DNA from: Variovorax sp. PBS-H4
GTDB taxonomy: Bacteria; Pseudomonadota; Gammaproteobacteria; Burkholderiales; Burkholderiaceae_C
DNA: 64,000 bases
Assembly (NCBI RefSeq): GCF_901827205.1
Contig: NZ_LR594675.1
Span: 5,073,501-5,137,500, forward strand
Reading direction: 5' to 3'
How positions within the stretch are numbered: position 1 is the first letter of the stretch; every line of letters begins with the position of its first letter. Positions 9,036 through 17,567 of the stretch are shown here, one piece after another. Below the pieces are notes generated by a model. It ran no database searches, was not told the DNA's origin, and saw nothing but the letters and a program-made list of their open reading frames with translations. The position numbers were made by a program, and so were the translations under genes.

Positions 9036-9066
9036 GGCCACGCTAGAAATGGCGTGGCTTTTTTTT
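9036..9066 (+). terminator. intrinsic terminator after rne
   Basis: The stem GCCACGC (9037-9043) pairs with GCGTGGC (9052-9058) and is followed by an eight-T tract at 9059-9066. It lies 43 bp after the rne stop. Confidence 0.92.
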
Positions 9067-9232
9067 GCGCGCGGCGGCTAGCTCAGTGCCGGCGCAGCCA
9101 TTTGCAGGCGTTGTCCTACGCGCGCCGGTGTAATTCCTTCTTGTTCAGAACGGCATACTCTATGCATGCTGCAGCGCAACAGCACAAACCCCACGGGCCA
9201 CCAGTTAACTACGTCACAAAAATCGAATCGGC

Positions 9233-9242
9233 GTTTGCAAAC
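9233..9242. promoter_or_regulatory. palindrome GTTTGCAAAC, shared with the wza upstream region
   Basis: A 10-bp perfect palindrome. The string TTTGCAAACA occurs again at 21455-21464, upstream of the minus-strand wza operon, so both halves of the polysaccharide locus carry it. Possible regulator site; no known regulator assigned. Confidence 0.4.
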
Positions 9243-9346
9243 AACAAACAAACGTCAATGCGCGTTAACATCTTGTCATACAAAAGAACTACACTTCGTA
9301 CCTGATGTTGCAACGCGTCAAGTCTTCGGTGAAGCCTCTCGGCAGA

Positions 9347-9361
9347 GAGTAAAGCTTACTC
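9347..9361. promoter_or_regulatory. inverted repeat GAGTAA-AGC-TTACTC
   Basis: Perfect 6-bp arms separated by AGC. The related element AGTAAAGCGTTAC occurs 75 bp downstream at 9436-9448, giving two copies of AGTAAAGC-(G)-TTAC before the first exopolysaccharide gene. This looks like paired binding sites for an activator or repressor. Confidence 0.45.
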
Positions 9362-9503
9362 CGTCTGACAAGCGATGTACGTCTTTTGTTCACAAGACAA
9401 ACGACTCATCTTGTGTTCAAATTCTTGCGAATAGTAGTAAAGCGTTACAGCTGCCGCGCTCTCAGCCTGAGGCAGCACACACCCGTCACCGGGGGAATAT
9501 TTA

Positions 9504-10226
9504 ATGTTTCGATCCGACTCAACCGCACATGGCAACGTGGTTCGACGCTATACCCCCGGGGGTGGGGGCTCATCGGCGTCTCCCATCTACGTGCAGCCGC
9601 GCAGGATTGGCCTGCTGCAGCGCGCTGCAAAGCGCACCATCGACATCGTGGGCGCGCTCACCTTCTTTATTCTCTTTGGCCCCCTCTACTTGTTGGTCGC
9701 GCTCTGCGTGGGCATCAGCATGGGACGCCCTGTGCACTTCTGGCAGCACCGCCTCGGCGAGAACGGCCAGCGCTTCCGCTTTTACAAGTTTCGTTCGATG
9801 GTGCGCGATTCCGAACACGTGCTCGACGAGTTCCTGAGTCGCAACGACATGGCGCGCACCGAATGGGACACGTTTCAGAAGCTGGAGAAGGATCCGCGGA
9901 TTACGCCGATCGGCCAGTTCATCCGCAAGTTGAGCCTTGACGAGTTGCCGCAGTTCTGGAATGTGCTCAAGGGAGACATGAGCCTCGTCGGCCCGCGCCC
10001 CTGCATGGAGCGTCAACGCAGCCTTTACGGCAAAGGCTGGGAGCACTACTGCGCGATGCGCCCCGGAATCACCGGCCTGTGGCAGGTCAGCGGGCGCAAC
10101 CGTCTTTCGTATGCCCGGCGCGTCGAGCTCGACGTGGAGTACGTGAGCAATTGGTCTCTCTGGCTGGATATCAAGATCCTGCTGAAGACGGTTCGCACCG
10201 TGATCACCGGCGACGGTTCGAGGTAA
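9504..10226 (+). CDS. polyprenyl-phosphate sugar-1-phosphate transferase (priming glycosyltransferase)
   Basis: A 240-residue bacterial sugar transferase of the ExoY/WbaP C-terminal type, which moves a hexose-1-phosphate from UDP-sugar to undecaprenyl phosphate and so starts each repeat unit. There is one membrane helix at about 47-70, then the cytosolic catalytic domain with KFRSM (95-99), DELPQ (146-150), GPRP (163-166) and PGITGLWQVSGR. It lacks the extra N-terminal transmembrane helices of full-length WbaP. Whether it prefers glucose or galactose cannot be told. It is the first gene of a seven-gene operon; manC starts two bases after its stop. Confidence 0.93.
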   Translation: MFRSDSTAHGNVVRRYTPGGGGSSASPIYVQPRRIGLLQRAAKRTIDIVGALTFFILFGPLYLLVALCVGISMGRPVHFWQHRLGENGQRFRFYKFRSMVRDSEHVLDEFLSRNDMARTEWDTFQKLEKDPRITPIGQFIRKLSLDELPQFWNVLKGDMSLVGPRPCMERQRSLYGKGWEHYCAMRPGITGLWQVSGRNRLSYARRVELDVEYVSNWSLWLDIKILLKTVRTVITGDGSR

Positions 10227-10228
10227 AC

Positions 10229-11662
10229 ATGATTCGACCCATCGTTCTCTGCGGCGGCAGTGGTACGCGGCTATGGCCGCTATCGCGCAAGACGCTGCCC
10301 AAGCAGTTCGTGCCTCTGATCGACAACAAGAACCTGCTGGTGCTTACGCTGGAACGCCTGCGCCTGCTGAGCCCCGAGGTGACCTGCGTGGCGGCAGAGG
10401 AGCACCGCTTCCTGGTGCAGGAAAGCATCGAGGCCGCGGACGTGAGCGGCCAGCAACTCCTTGAACCGGTGGCACGCAACACGGCGGCGGCCATGGCCGC
10501 AGTCGCGCTTCTTTCCGAACCCGACCAGTTATTGTTGTTCGCACCGGCCGACCATCACATTCCCGATGCCGAGCGCTTCGTAGCGACGATCCGCAAGGGC
10601 ATGCCCGCTGCCCTTGCCGGCCATCTCGTGACCTTTGGGGTCGAGCCCAGCTTTCCGAGCACGGCTTACGGTTATATCCGCCAGGGCGAGCCTCTCGAAG
10701 CCTCGTTGGGCGATGAGGCAGGCCACGCGGTGGCTGCCTTCGTCGAAAAGCCCGCCGCCGCACACGCCGAGCAGTTGCTGCTCGCCGGCGGCCACCTCTG
10801 GAATGCGGGAATCCTGCTGGTCCAGGCACGGGTGCTGATCGCGGCGCTGCAACAGCATGCGCCCGACATCCTCCAGAGCTGTCGCGAGGCCACGACGACT
10901 GTCGAAGTCGACGGCGACTTCCTTCGAATGGATGCCGCCGCCTTTGGCCGCTGCCGCAGCCAGAGCATCGACTATGCCGTGCTCGAGAAATGCGAGAAGG
11001 TCGCCGTCGTTCCATTCCAGGGCCGCTGGAGTGATGTCGGTAGCTGGAATGCAGTGGCCGAGCTGCACGAAGCGGATGAGAACGGCAACCGTATCAGCGG
11101 CCAGGGCTTTGCCATGGGCGCCCACAACACCTTTATCTACGCACCGAATCGTCCCGTGGTTGCCCTGGGCACCAAGGACCTGCTGGTGGTGGACACACCG
11201 GATGCATTGCTGGTCGCGCATGCGGAATATGCCGAACAGGTCAAGGACGCGGTCGCATTGCTGACGACGCACGGTCACAGCCAAGCCACCCGCCACCGCC
11301 GCATACCTCGCCCCTGGGGCGCTTATGACAGCGTGGACAACGGCGATCGTTTTGCCGTCAAGCGGCTCACGGTCAAGCCCGGCGCGCGTCTCGCGCTGCG
11401 CATGCACCACCATCGCGCTGAGCACTGGGTGGTCGTGAAGGGCACGGCCCGGGTGCTGTGCAACGGCGAGGTCTGCCTGGTCAAGGAAGACGAATCGATC
11501 TATATCCCTGTCGGGGCCAAATACCGGCTCGAGAATGCGGGCAAGACGATGCTCGAAGTGATCGAAGTCCAGACCGGCGGCTACCTTGGCGAGGACGACA
11601 TCGTCCGCTTCGACGAAGCACCCACTGCCGCCCCCCTCAACAAGAACCAGAAGCTGGCCTGA
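10229..11662 (+). CDS. manC: mannose-1-phosphate guanylyltransferase / mannose-6-phosphate isomerase
   Basis: A 477-residue bifunctional type II enzyme making GDP-mannose. The N-terminal nucleotidyltransferase shows the pyrophosphorylase motif CGGSGTRLWPLSRK (about residues 8-21) and a sugar-binding FVEKP. The C-terminal cupin domain (from about 350) carries RPWGAYDSV and the metal-binding LRMHHHRAEHW of the isomerase half. The ATG at 10229 follows the preceding stop by two bases; a longer upstream frame from 10079 overlaps the sugar transferase and is not used. GDP-mannose here would feed the fucose pathway through the next gene. Confidence 0.96.
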   Translation: MIRPIVLCGGSGTRLWPLSRKTLPKQFVPLIDNKNLLVLTLERLRLLSPEVTCVAAEEHRFLVQESIEAADVSGQQLLEPVARNTAAAMAAVALLSEPDQLLLFAPADHHIPDAERFVATIRKGMPAALAGHLVTFGVEPSFPSTAYGYIRQGEPLEASLGDEAGHAVAAFVEKPAAAHAEQLLLAGGHLWNAGILLVQARVLIAALQQHAPDILQSCREATTTVEVDGDFLRMDAAAFGRCRSQSIDYAVLEKCEKVAVVPFQGRWSDVGSWNAVAELHEADENGNRISGQGFAMGAHNTFIYAPNRPVVALGTKDLLVVDTPDALLVAHAEYAEQVKDAVALLTTHGHSQATRHRRIPRPWGAYDSVDNGDRFAVKRLTVKPGARLALRMHHHRAEHWVVVKGTARVLCNGEVCLVKEDESIYIPVGAKYRLENAGKTMLEVIEVQTGGYLGEDDIVRFDEAPTAAPLNKNQKLA

Positions 11663-11721
11663 GCGCCCCTCTTCGAAGCGTTCCGGTCCTCTCTCCATCC
11701 TGCGCGGAAGGTCGACATTTC

Positions 11722-12690
11722 ATGAGCCAGTTCCAGAAGCGAATTTTCGTGGCGGGCCATCGCGGCATGGTCGGCAGCGCCATCGTGCGCTGCCTTTCCG
11801 AGCAGGGCTACACCAACATCATCAGCCGTAGCCGTGCCGAGCTGGATCTGACCGACCAGGCCCAGGTGCGCGCATTCTTTGCCGAGGAAAAGCCGCAGGA
11901 GGTGTACGTTGCCGCAGCCAAGGTGGGTGGCATCCATGCCAACAACAGCTATCCGGCCGAGTTCATCTACTCGAACCTGATGGTCGAGGCGAATGTGATC
12001 CACGAGGCGTGGCGCACCGGCGTGAGCAAGCTGCTCTTCCTCGGCTCGAGCTGCATCTACCCACGGCTGGCGCCGCAGCCGATGGCCGAGGACGCGTTGC
12101 TGACCGGCAAGCTGGAGCCGACCAACGAACCCTATGCGATCGCCAAGATCGCGGGCATCAAGCTGTGCGAGAGCTACAACCGCCAGTACGGTTGCGACTT
12201 CCGCAGCGTGATGCCGACCAACCTCTACGGCCCGGGAGACAACTACCACCCCGAGAACAGCCACGTGCTGCCGGCGATGATCAGACGTTTCCATGAAGCC
12301 AAGCTCGCCGACGCACCCGCGGTGGTCATCTGGGGCACGGGCTCTCCGAAGCGGGAGTTTCTCTATGTCGACGACATGGCGCGCGCCTGCGTGCACGTGA
12401 TGGACTTGCCGCGAGAAACGTACGCGGCCAACACCCAGGTCACGACAAGCCATATCAACGTCGGCACCGGCGAAGATCTGTCGATCGCGGAACTCGCTAC
12501 CCTGGTGAGCGAAGTGGTGGGCTACCAGGGCGATATCCGCTACGACACCAGCAAGCCCGACGGCGCGCCGCGCAAGCTGCTCGACATCTCGCGCATTCGC
12601 GAGCTTGGCTGGACGCCCGAGGTATCCTTGCGCGACGGCGTGACACGCGCCTACGAAGACTTCTGCAGCGAAGAGCTCGTTCCTTCCTGA
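11722..12690 (+). CDS. fcl: GDP-L-fucose synthase
   Basis: A 322-residue short-chain dehydrogenase/reductase with epimerase and reductase activity on GDP-4-keto-6-deoxymannose, yielding GDP-L-fucose. The NADP-binding motif is AGHRGMVGSA (11-20); the catalytic set is Ser109/Ser110 region, Tyr138 and Lys142 in NEPYAIAK. The family's SSCIYP and SPKREFLYVDD segments are present. Its partner Gmd (GDP-mannose 4,6-dehydratase), which makes its substrate, is not in this window and must be elsewhere if the product is fucose. A GGAAGG Shine-Dalgarno lies before the ATG at 11722. Confidence 0.95.
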   Translation: MSQFQKRIFVAGHRGMVGSAIVRCLSEQGYTNIISRSRAELDLTDQAQVRAFFAEEKPQEVYVAAAKVGGIHANNSYPAEFIYSNLMVEANVIHEAWRTGVSKLLFLGSSCIYPRLAPQPMAEDALLTGKLEPTNEPYAIAKIAGIKLCESYNRQYGCDFRSVMPTNLYGPGDNYHPENSHVLPAMIRRFHEAKLADAPAVVIWGTGSPKREFLYVDDMARACVHVMDLPRETYAANTQVTTSHINVGTGEDLSIAELATLVSEVVGYQGDIRYDTSKPDGAPRKLLDISRIRELGWTPEVSLRDGVTRAYEDFCSEELVPS

Positions 12691-12711
12691 GGAGTCCCTT
12701 TCCTGTCCTGC

Positions 12712-13683
12712 ATGAACGCTTCCTCGCTCTCCCTCATTCCGCCTGGCACGGGCGGCGTGCGAGACTACGCGTCCGTGGTCGGACATCCGCTCCACGCACC
12801 ACTGATGGAGTTGGAACACGACACCGACACCGCCTCGCTCTCAGGCGATTTCGTGCTGCTGCACTTCAGCGGCTATGGCTTCGAGAAGCGCGGCATTCCC
12901 CTGTGGCTGGTTCGTCGGATCCGCAGCTTGCGTGCACAGTTCAAGGCCGTCGGCGTGGTCTTCCATGAGCTCTTCGCGACCGGACCACCGTGGGGTTCGG
13001 CCTTCTGGCTCAGCGGCATCCAGCGGCGCATCGCGCGCGAACTGTTGCTCGAGTCCGACTTCTGGTTGACGAATCGAGAGGATGCGGCACGCTGGCTGCT
13101 CGCCCAATCGAAAGCCGTGCCTCACCGGGTGCTTCCCGTGTTCTCGAACGTCGGCGAACTCGACGCCATCGACACCGAGCGGCAGCGCAGGATGGTCGTG
13201 TTCGGCAGCGCCGGCATCCGCGCCCAGGTGTACGAATGGGCGGACGGCGAAATTTTCCGCACTGCGAAGCGCAACGGCCTGGAAATACACGACATCGGCC
13301 CGGCCATGCCGGAGGGACCGCTGGCGCAGCGCATGGCCCACGAAGGCGTTGTGGCGCACGGCAAGCTGCCGGCCGAGCAGGTGAGCGCGGCCTTGGCCGG
13401 CGCGGAATACGGCGCACTGGCCTATCCACCGGACTACGTGTCGAAGAGCGGCATCTTCGCGGCCTATTGCGCGCATGCGGTATGCCCCATCCTGCTGTCG
13501 AAGGACTACGGCGAGCATGACGGCCTGACAGCGAACGTGCATTACCTGCGCGGCTTCGGCGGGCTCGACGGCGCCGTCGATGCACGCAGCGTGGGCGCGG
13601 AGGCGCACGGGTGGTACAAGCCGCACCGGGTTGACGCCCACGTGGCGGCACTGCGCACGCTCTCCAGCGAGGTAAGACGATGA
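12712..13683 (+). CDS. putative glycosyltransferase of the exopolysaccharide operon
   Basis: A 323-residue protein with a GT-B-like feel: an N-terminal half with FVLLHFSGYGFEKRGIP, a mid-protein VVFHELFATGPPWGS, and a C-terminal half with YPPDYVSKSGIFAAYCAHA, where a donor-binding acidic/serine loop is expected. The family match is weaker than for the two other glycosyltransferases in the operon. There is no signal peptide or membrane segment, so it would act at the cytoplasmic face. It sits between fcl and the polymerase gene. Donor and acceptor sugars are unknown. Confidence 0.7.
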   Translation: MNASSLSLIPPGTGGVRDYASVVGHPLHAPLMELEHDTDTASLSGDFVLLHFSGYGFEKRGIPLWLVRRIRSLRAQFKAVGVVFHELFATGPPWGSAFWLSGIQRRIARELLLESDFWLTNREDAARWLLAQSKAVPHRVLPVFSNVGELDAIDTERQRRMVVFGSAGIRAQVYEWADGEIFRTAKRNGLEIHDIGPAMPEGPLAQRMAHEGVVAHGKLPAEQVSAALAGAEYGALAYPPDYVSKSGIFAAYCAHAVCPILLSKDYGEHDGLTANVHYLRGFGGLDGAVDARSVGAEAHGWYKPHRVDAHVAALRTLSSEVRR

Positions 13684-13735
13684 GAGCCCCTTTCAAGTGG
13701 ACCAACGCTGCAGCGCGTGGCCCGGAGCTTGGCTT

Positions 13736-15094
13736 ATGAGCGCCATCGCCCCCGGCACCGCCGCCACCACCACGCAGGCACCGAGCCGCGCGGCCTCGCT
13801 CAGCAGGGCGGGCAAGCTCTTTCTCGCCGTCTTTTTCATCATCGTATTCGAGGGCTCCGTCCGCAAATGGGTGTCGTCCGCGTCGACCCTGCCCCTGATC
13901 CTGCTGCGCGACATGCTGGCGCTGATGCTGGTGGTCTACGCCTGGCGGCACGGGCACCTGAGGCGGCACAGGAAGATCACCGCCGCCATGCTCGCCTGGA
14001 CCTGCGTGGTGGTGGGCTGGGGGCTGCTGCAGTTGGTCGCAGGCCAGAGCACGCCGGTCGTGTTCATGATCGGATTGCGATTCTGGCTTCTGTACATCTG
14101 GTTTGCGGTGGCCGCGGCTGCATCGATGAACGAAGCCGACTATCGGGTCGCCATCAAAACGGCGGCCTACGTCATGCTGCTGCTGGCCCCGCTTGCGGTG
14201 CTGCAGCACTATTCGCCGCCCGGCGCGCGCATCAACACCCAGATCGACGGCGACGAGGAGAGTGTGTTCGTCGCGGTGGTCGGGGTGGTCCGCACGACCG
14301 GCACCTTCAGCTTCACCTCGGGTTACGCCACCTACCTGACCATGGTGGCGCCGCTGGTGTTCGGCATCCTGGCTGCACGCAAGCGCAACCAGTTCCAGTT
14401 CCTGTTCGCACTGGCCGTGTTCGGCGCCTTCGCCACGGGCGCGCTGGTAAGCGGATCCAGAACGGCAGCGATCACCTCGGCCGGGATGCTGGGAGCCTTT
14501 CTGGTCGGGCGACTGCTCTTCTCCAAGGCGCGCAACAAGGTAGGTGCGGCGGCCGCGGTCGTGGTGCTCGGCCTGCTCACCGCCATCTTCGCCTATGTAT
14601 TCCGCGAAGCCATCGAGGTCACGCAGACGCGTTTCGAGCAGGCATCAGCCGTGGAGAACTTCACTGAACGGGTGCTCACGGTGCTGTTCGGCGAGCCCTG
14701 GGTGCTCGATCTTGTCACCTGGCTCGGCTACGGCGTGGGCTTCGGCTCCAATCTCGCCACCTATGTGCGCACCGGCTCTGCCGATGTCTTCGCCCTCGCG
14801 GAGGCCGAAGGCGGCCGCATCCTGATGGAAGGCGGGCTGCTGGGTTTTGCGTATATCGGGCTCAAGTACCTGGTACTGGTGCTCGGCGTGATTCGCAGCC
14901 TCAAGATCTCGATCAGCACCAATTCTCCCTATCCGCTTCTCGTGTGGCTGACGACCGCGTTGGCTGTGGTCAGCTGGCCGGCCCTCGGGCAGCTGACCGC
15001 CAATGCCCTGCTCGGGCTGATGTTCACCTACGCTCTCCTGCTGTTCCGGTATCCGAGGCTCGAGATCTTCCCGCCGCGCGCCTCGCGATCGTGA
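13736..15094 (+). CDS. Wzy-like polysaccharide polymerase / O-antigen ligase-family membrane protein
   Basis: A 452-residue integral membrane protein with about 10-11 hydrophobic segments and a large periplasmic-type loop near the middle (around AVLQHYSPPGARINTQIDGD and TGTFSFTSGYATYL). This is the pattern of Wzy polymerases, which join lipid-linked repeat units in the periplasm. The SGSRTAAITSAG segment is typical of O-antigen ligase/polymerase-type proteins. The ATG at 13736 is preceded by CGGAG at a good distance, so it is preferred to the GTG at 13697. The stop overlaps the next GTG (GTGA). Wzy proteins diverge strongly, so the class call relies on topology and context. Confidence 0.8.
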   Translation: MSAIAPGTAATTTQAPSRAASLSRAGKLFLAVFFIIVFEGSVRKWVSSASTLPLILLRDMLALMLVVYAWRHGHLRRHRKITAAMLAWTCVVVGWGLLQLVAGQSTPVVFMIGLRFWLLYIWFAVAAAASMNEADYRVAIKTAAYVMLLLAPLAVLQHYSPPGARINTQIDGDEESVFVAVVGVVRTTGTFSFTSGYATYLTMVAPLVFGILAARKRNQFQFLFALAVFGAFATGALVSGSRTAAITSAGMLGAFLVGRLLFSKARNKVGAAAAVVVLGLLTAIFAYVFREAIEVTQTRFEQASAVENFTERVLTVLFGEPWVLDLVTWLGYGVGFGSNLATYVRTGSADVFALAEAEGGRILMEGGLLGFAYIGLKYLVLVLGVIRSLKISISTNSPYPLLVWLTTALAVVSWPALGQLTANALLGLMFTYALLLFRYPRLEIFPPRASRS

Positions 15095-16254
15095 GACTGC
15101 TGCATCTGGTCCCCTCCGTCGATCCCCAGGGCGGAGGTGTCATCGAGGGAGTTCGGCGCCTGCACGACGCGCTGACCGAACTGGGCCACAGCGGCGACGT
15201 GGTGAGCCTGGACAGTCCCGATGCCGCCTGCGTGCGCGCCTATCCCGGCAAGGTGGTCGCGACCGGCCCCTCGGTCTCCAGCTACGGTTACAACGAGCGC
15301 CTCCTGCCGTGGCTGAAGGAACATGCCGGCGGCTATGACGCCGTCATCGTCAACGGACTCTGGCAGTACGTAGGCCTCGCGGCCCGCCGGGCGCTGCACG
15401 CTTCGGGCACTCCCTACTTCGTGTACAGCCACGGCATGCTGGACCCCTGGTTCAAACGCACTTACCCGCTCAAGCACCTGAAGAAGTGGCTCTACTGGCC
15501 CTGGGGCGAGTACCGCGTGCTTCGCGATGCATCCGCCGTCGTCTTCACCTGCGAGGAGGAACGCCTGCTGGCACGGCAGTCGTTCTGGCTCTATCGCTGC
15601 CGCGAGGTGGTGGGCTCCTACGGGACCAGCACGCCGCCGCAGGATGCAGAGCGGCTGTCGGACGTCTTCCTTTCCTCCTTCCCCGAGCTGCGGAACAAGC
15701 GCCTTCTGCTCTTCCTCGGGCGCATTCACGAGAAGAAGGGCTGCGATCTGTTGATCGAGGCCTTCGCGCAGGTGGCTTCGAAGGCGCCCGATGTCCATCT
15801 CGTGATGGCGGGGCCCGGCGACGACGCGCTCGTGCGGCAGCTGCAAGCCCGTGCGCGAAGCCTGGGCCTGGCCTCGCGCATCAGTTGGCCCGGCATGCTG
15901 TCAGGCGATCTCAAATGGGGCGCCTTTCATGCGTGCGAAGTGTTCTGCCTCCCCTCTCACCAGGAAAACTTCGGCATCGCGGTGGCGGAGGCCATGGCCT
16001 GCAGCCGGCCGGTGCTGATCAGCGACAAGGTCAACATATGGCGAGAAATCGACGCGGACCATGCCGGTTTCGTCGAGTCCGACACGCTGGAAGGCACGGC
16101 CGCCCTGCTGCGGCGCTGGCTCGCGGCGACGCCGGCGGAGCTGGACGCGATGCGCGCGGCCGCATTGCGCTCCTTCGAACAGCGCTTCCGCATGGAGCAG
16201 GTGGCTTCGACGCTGGTGGACATCATCTGCACGCACGCTCCGCATATCCGCTGA
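15091..16254 (+). CDS. GT4-family glycosyltransferase
   Basis: A 387-residue GT-B glycosyltransferase. The C-terminal Rossmann half is clear: LLLFLGRIHEKKGCDLL, then HLVMAGPGDD, then the family 4 E-x7-E motif in HQENFGIAVAEAMACSRPV. The N-terminal half has the acceptor-binding style PQGGGVIEGVRRLHDAL. The GTG start at 15091 overlaps the polymerase stop by four bases (GTGA), implying coupled translation. It probably adds one sugar to the lipid-linked repeat unit. A longer upstream frame from 14944 lies inside the polymerase gene and is rejected. Confidence 0.92.
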   Translation: MRLLHLVPSVDPQGGGVIEGVRRLHDALTELGHSGDVVSLDSPDAACVRAYPGKVVATGPSVSSYGYNERLLPWLKEHAGGYDAVIVNGLWQYVGLAARRALHASGTPYFVYSHGMLDPWFKRTYPLKHLKKWLYWPWGEYRVLRDASAVVFTCEEERLLARQSFWLYRCREVVGSYGTSTPPQDAERLSDVFLSSFPELRNKRLLLFLGRIHEKKGCDLLIEAFAQVASKAPDVHLVMAGPGDDALVRQLQARARSLGLASRISWPGMLSGDLKWGAFHACEVFCLPSHQENFGIAVAEAMACSRPVLISDKVNIWREIDADHAGFVESDTLEGTAALLRRWLAATPAELDAMRAAALRSFEQRFRMEQVASTLVDIICTHAPHIR

Positions 16255-16294
16255 GAGCCCGAAGCGCCCTCTTGCACCGCGTCCACAGGCCCTC

Positions 16295-17521
16295 ATGAAG
16301 CTGCTCGTCTACGGCATCAATTTCGCACCGGAGCTGACCGGCATCGGCAAGTACACCGGTGAAATGGTCGCCTGGCTCGCCGCTCGCGGTCACGAAGTGC
16401 GCGTGGTAACAGCCCCACCCTACTACCCCGACTGGCAGGTACGGCCGGGCTACCATGCGGCGCGCTACACCCGGCACGAATGGCAGGGTGCCCAGGTCTT
16501 TCGCACGCCGCTGTGGGTGCCCCGCAAAGTGACCGGCGCGAAGCGGCTGCTGCACCTGGCGAGCTTTGCCGCCAGCAGCGTGCCCGCCCTGCTCGCCCAA
16601 TGGCACTGGAAGCCGGACGTGGTGTGGGTCACGGAGCCTCCGATGTTCTGTACACCGGCGGCCCTGGCTTTTGCACGCCTGCGCTCGGCCAAGTCCTGGC
16701 TGCACATCCAGGACTACGAGATGGACGCAGCCTTCGAACTCGGCTTGCTCAAAGGCGCACGCACGCGCGCCTTCGTGGCATCGGCAGAGCGCTGGCTGAT
16801 GCGCCGCTTCGATCGCATCTCGACCATCTCGCTGCGCATGCTCGATCGCGCGCGGAGCAAGGGCACCGAAGACGCACGATTGGTCTCGCTGCCCAACTGG
16901 GCCGACGTTTCGGCAATACAGCCGCTGCAAGGCGTCAGCCCCTACCGCGCCGAGCTCGGCATCAGCCCGGACGCGGTGGTCGCGCTCTACTCGGGCAACA
17001 TGGGCGCCAAGCAGGGCCTGGAGCTGCTGGCCGAAATGGCCTTGATGCTCAAGGACCAGCCCGGCCTGGAGTTCGTGTTCTGCGGCAATGGTGCCGGTCG
17101 CGCCGCGTTGATGAAGCGCTGCGAGTCGCTCGCCAATGTGCGCTTCCTCGACCTGCAGCCGGTCGAAAGGCTCGGCGACTTTCTCGGTTTGGCCGACATC
17201 CACCTGCTGCCCCAACGTGCCGATGCGGCAGACCTGGTGATGCCCTCCAAGCTGACCGGAATGCTCAGCAGCGGCAGGCCGGTGGTCGCCGGTGCGCACC
17301 CGCAGACCGAGCTTGGCCAGGTCACCGCCGAGTGCGGTATCGCAGTGCCGCCGGACGACGCCAGGTCCTTCGCAGACGCTGTCCTGGCGCTCGCGTCCCA
17401 GCCTGAACGCCGGCGCGAGCTGGGGCTCAAGGCGCGCGCGGTCGCAGAAGCGCGCTTCGACCGCGATGCCGTGCTGGCGCAGTTCGAGCGCGACCTGCTG
17501 GCCTGCGTTGCGAAACGCTGA
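16295..17521 (+). CDS. WcaI-like GT4 glycosyltransferase
   Basis: A 408-residue glycosyltransferase starting MKLLVYGINFAPELTGIGKY, the hallmark N-terminus of the colanic-acid WcaI group. The C-terminal half has VALYSGNMGAKQGLELL, VFCGNGAGRA, the donor site segment VMPSKLTGMLSSGRPVVAG, and the usual C-terminal AVAEARFDRDAVL. In colanic acid synthesis WcaI is thought to add a fucose-type residue early; here that is only suggested, in line with the fcl gene upstream. It is the last gene of the operon and ends 12 bp before a strong bidirectional terminator. Confidence 0.92.
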   Translation: MKLLVYGINFAPELTGIGKYTGEMVAWLAARGHEVRVVTAPPYYPDWQVRPGYHAARYTRHEWQGAQVFRTPLWVPRKVTGAKRLLHLASFAASSVPALLAQWHWKPDVVWVTEPPMFCTPAALAFARLRSAKSWLHIQDYEMDAAFELGLLKGARTRAFVASAERWLMRRFDRISTISLRMLDRARSKGTEDARLVSLPNWADVSAIQPLQGVSPYRAELGISPDAVVALYSGNMGAKQGLELLAEMALMLKDQPGLEFVFCGNGAGRAALMKRCESLANVRFLDLQPVERLGDFLGLADIHLLPQRADAADLVMPSKLTGMLSSGRPVVAGAHPQTELGQVTAECGIAVPPDDARSFADAVLALASQPERRRELGLKARAVAEARFDRDAVLAQFERDLLACVAKR

Positions 17522-17532
17522 GCCGACCGCCT

Positions 17533-17565
17533 AAAAAAAAAACCGGGCCTGGCCCGGTTTTTTTG
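17533..17565. terminator. bidirectional intrinsic terminator between the two exopolysaccharide operons
   Basis: A ten-A tract, a GC-rich hairpin (ACCGGG paired with CCCGGT around CCTGG), and a seven-T tract make an intrinsic terminator that works in both directions. It separates the convergent biosynthesis and export operons. Confidence 0.94.
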
Positions 17566-17567
17566 CT

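Larger units (their letters stand above)
9067..9503 (+). promoter_or_regulatory. AT-rich regulatory region upstream of the exopolysaccharide operon
   Basis: These 437 bp contain no credible gene and are visibly more AT-rich than the surroundings, especially 9190-9450. They hold several symmetrical elements: GTTTGCAAAC (9233-9242), GAGTAA-AGC-TTACTC (9347-9361), an imperfect 13-bp inverted repeat TTTGTTCACAAGA / TCTTGTGTTCAAA (9385-9397 and 9409-9421), and AGTAAAGCGTTAC (9436-9448). No clear sigma70 promoter was found. The first gene has a strong GGGGGAA Shine-Dalgarno at about 9490. Multiple regulator sites are likely but unproved. Confidence 0.6.

Noticed and set aside
9067..9110. tRNA-like string GGCGGCTAGCTCAGT after the rne terminator
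   Set aside because: Resembles a D-arm start but has no acceptor stem, anticodon arm or T-loop.
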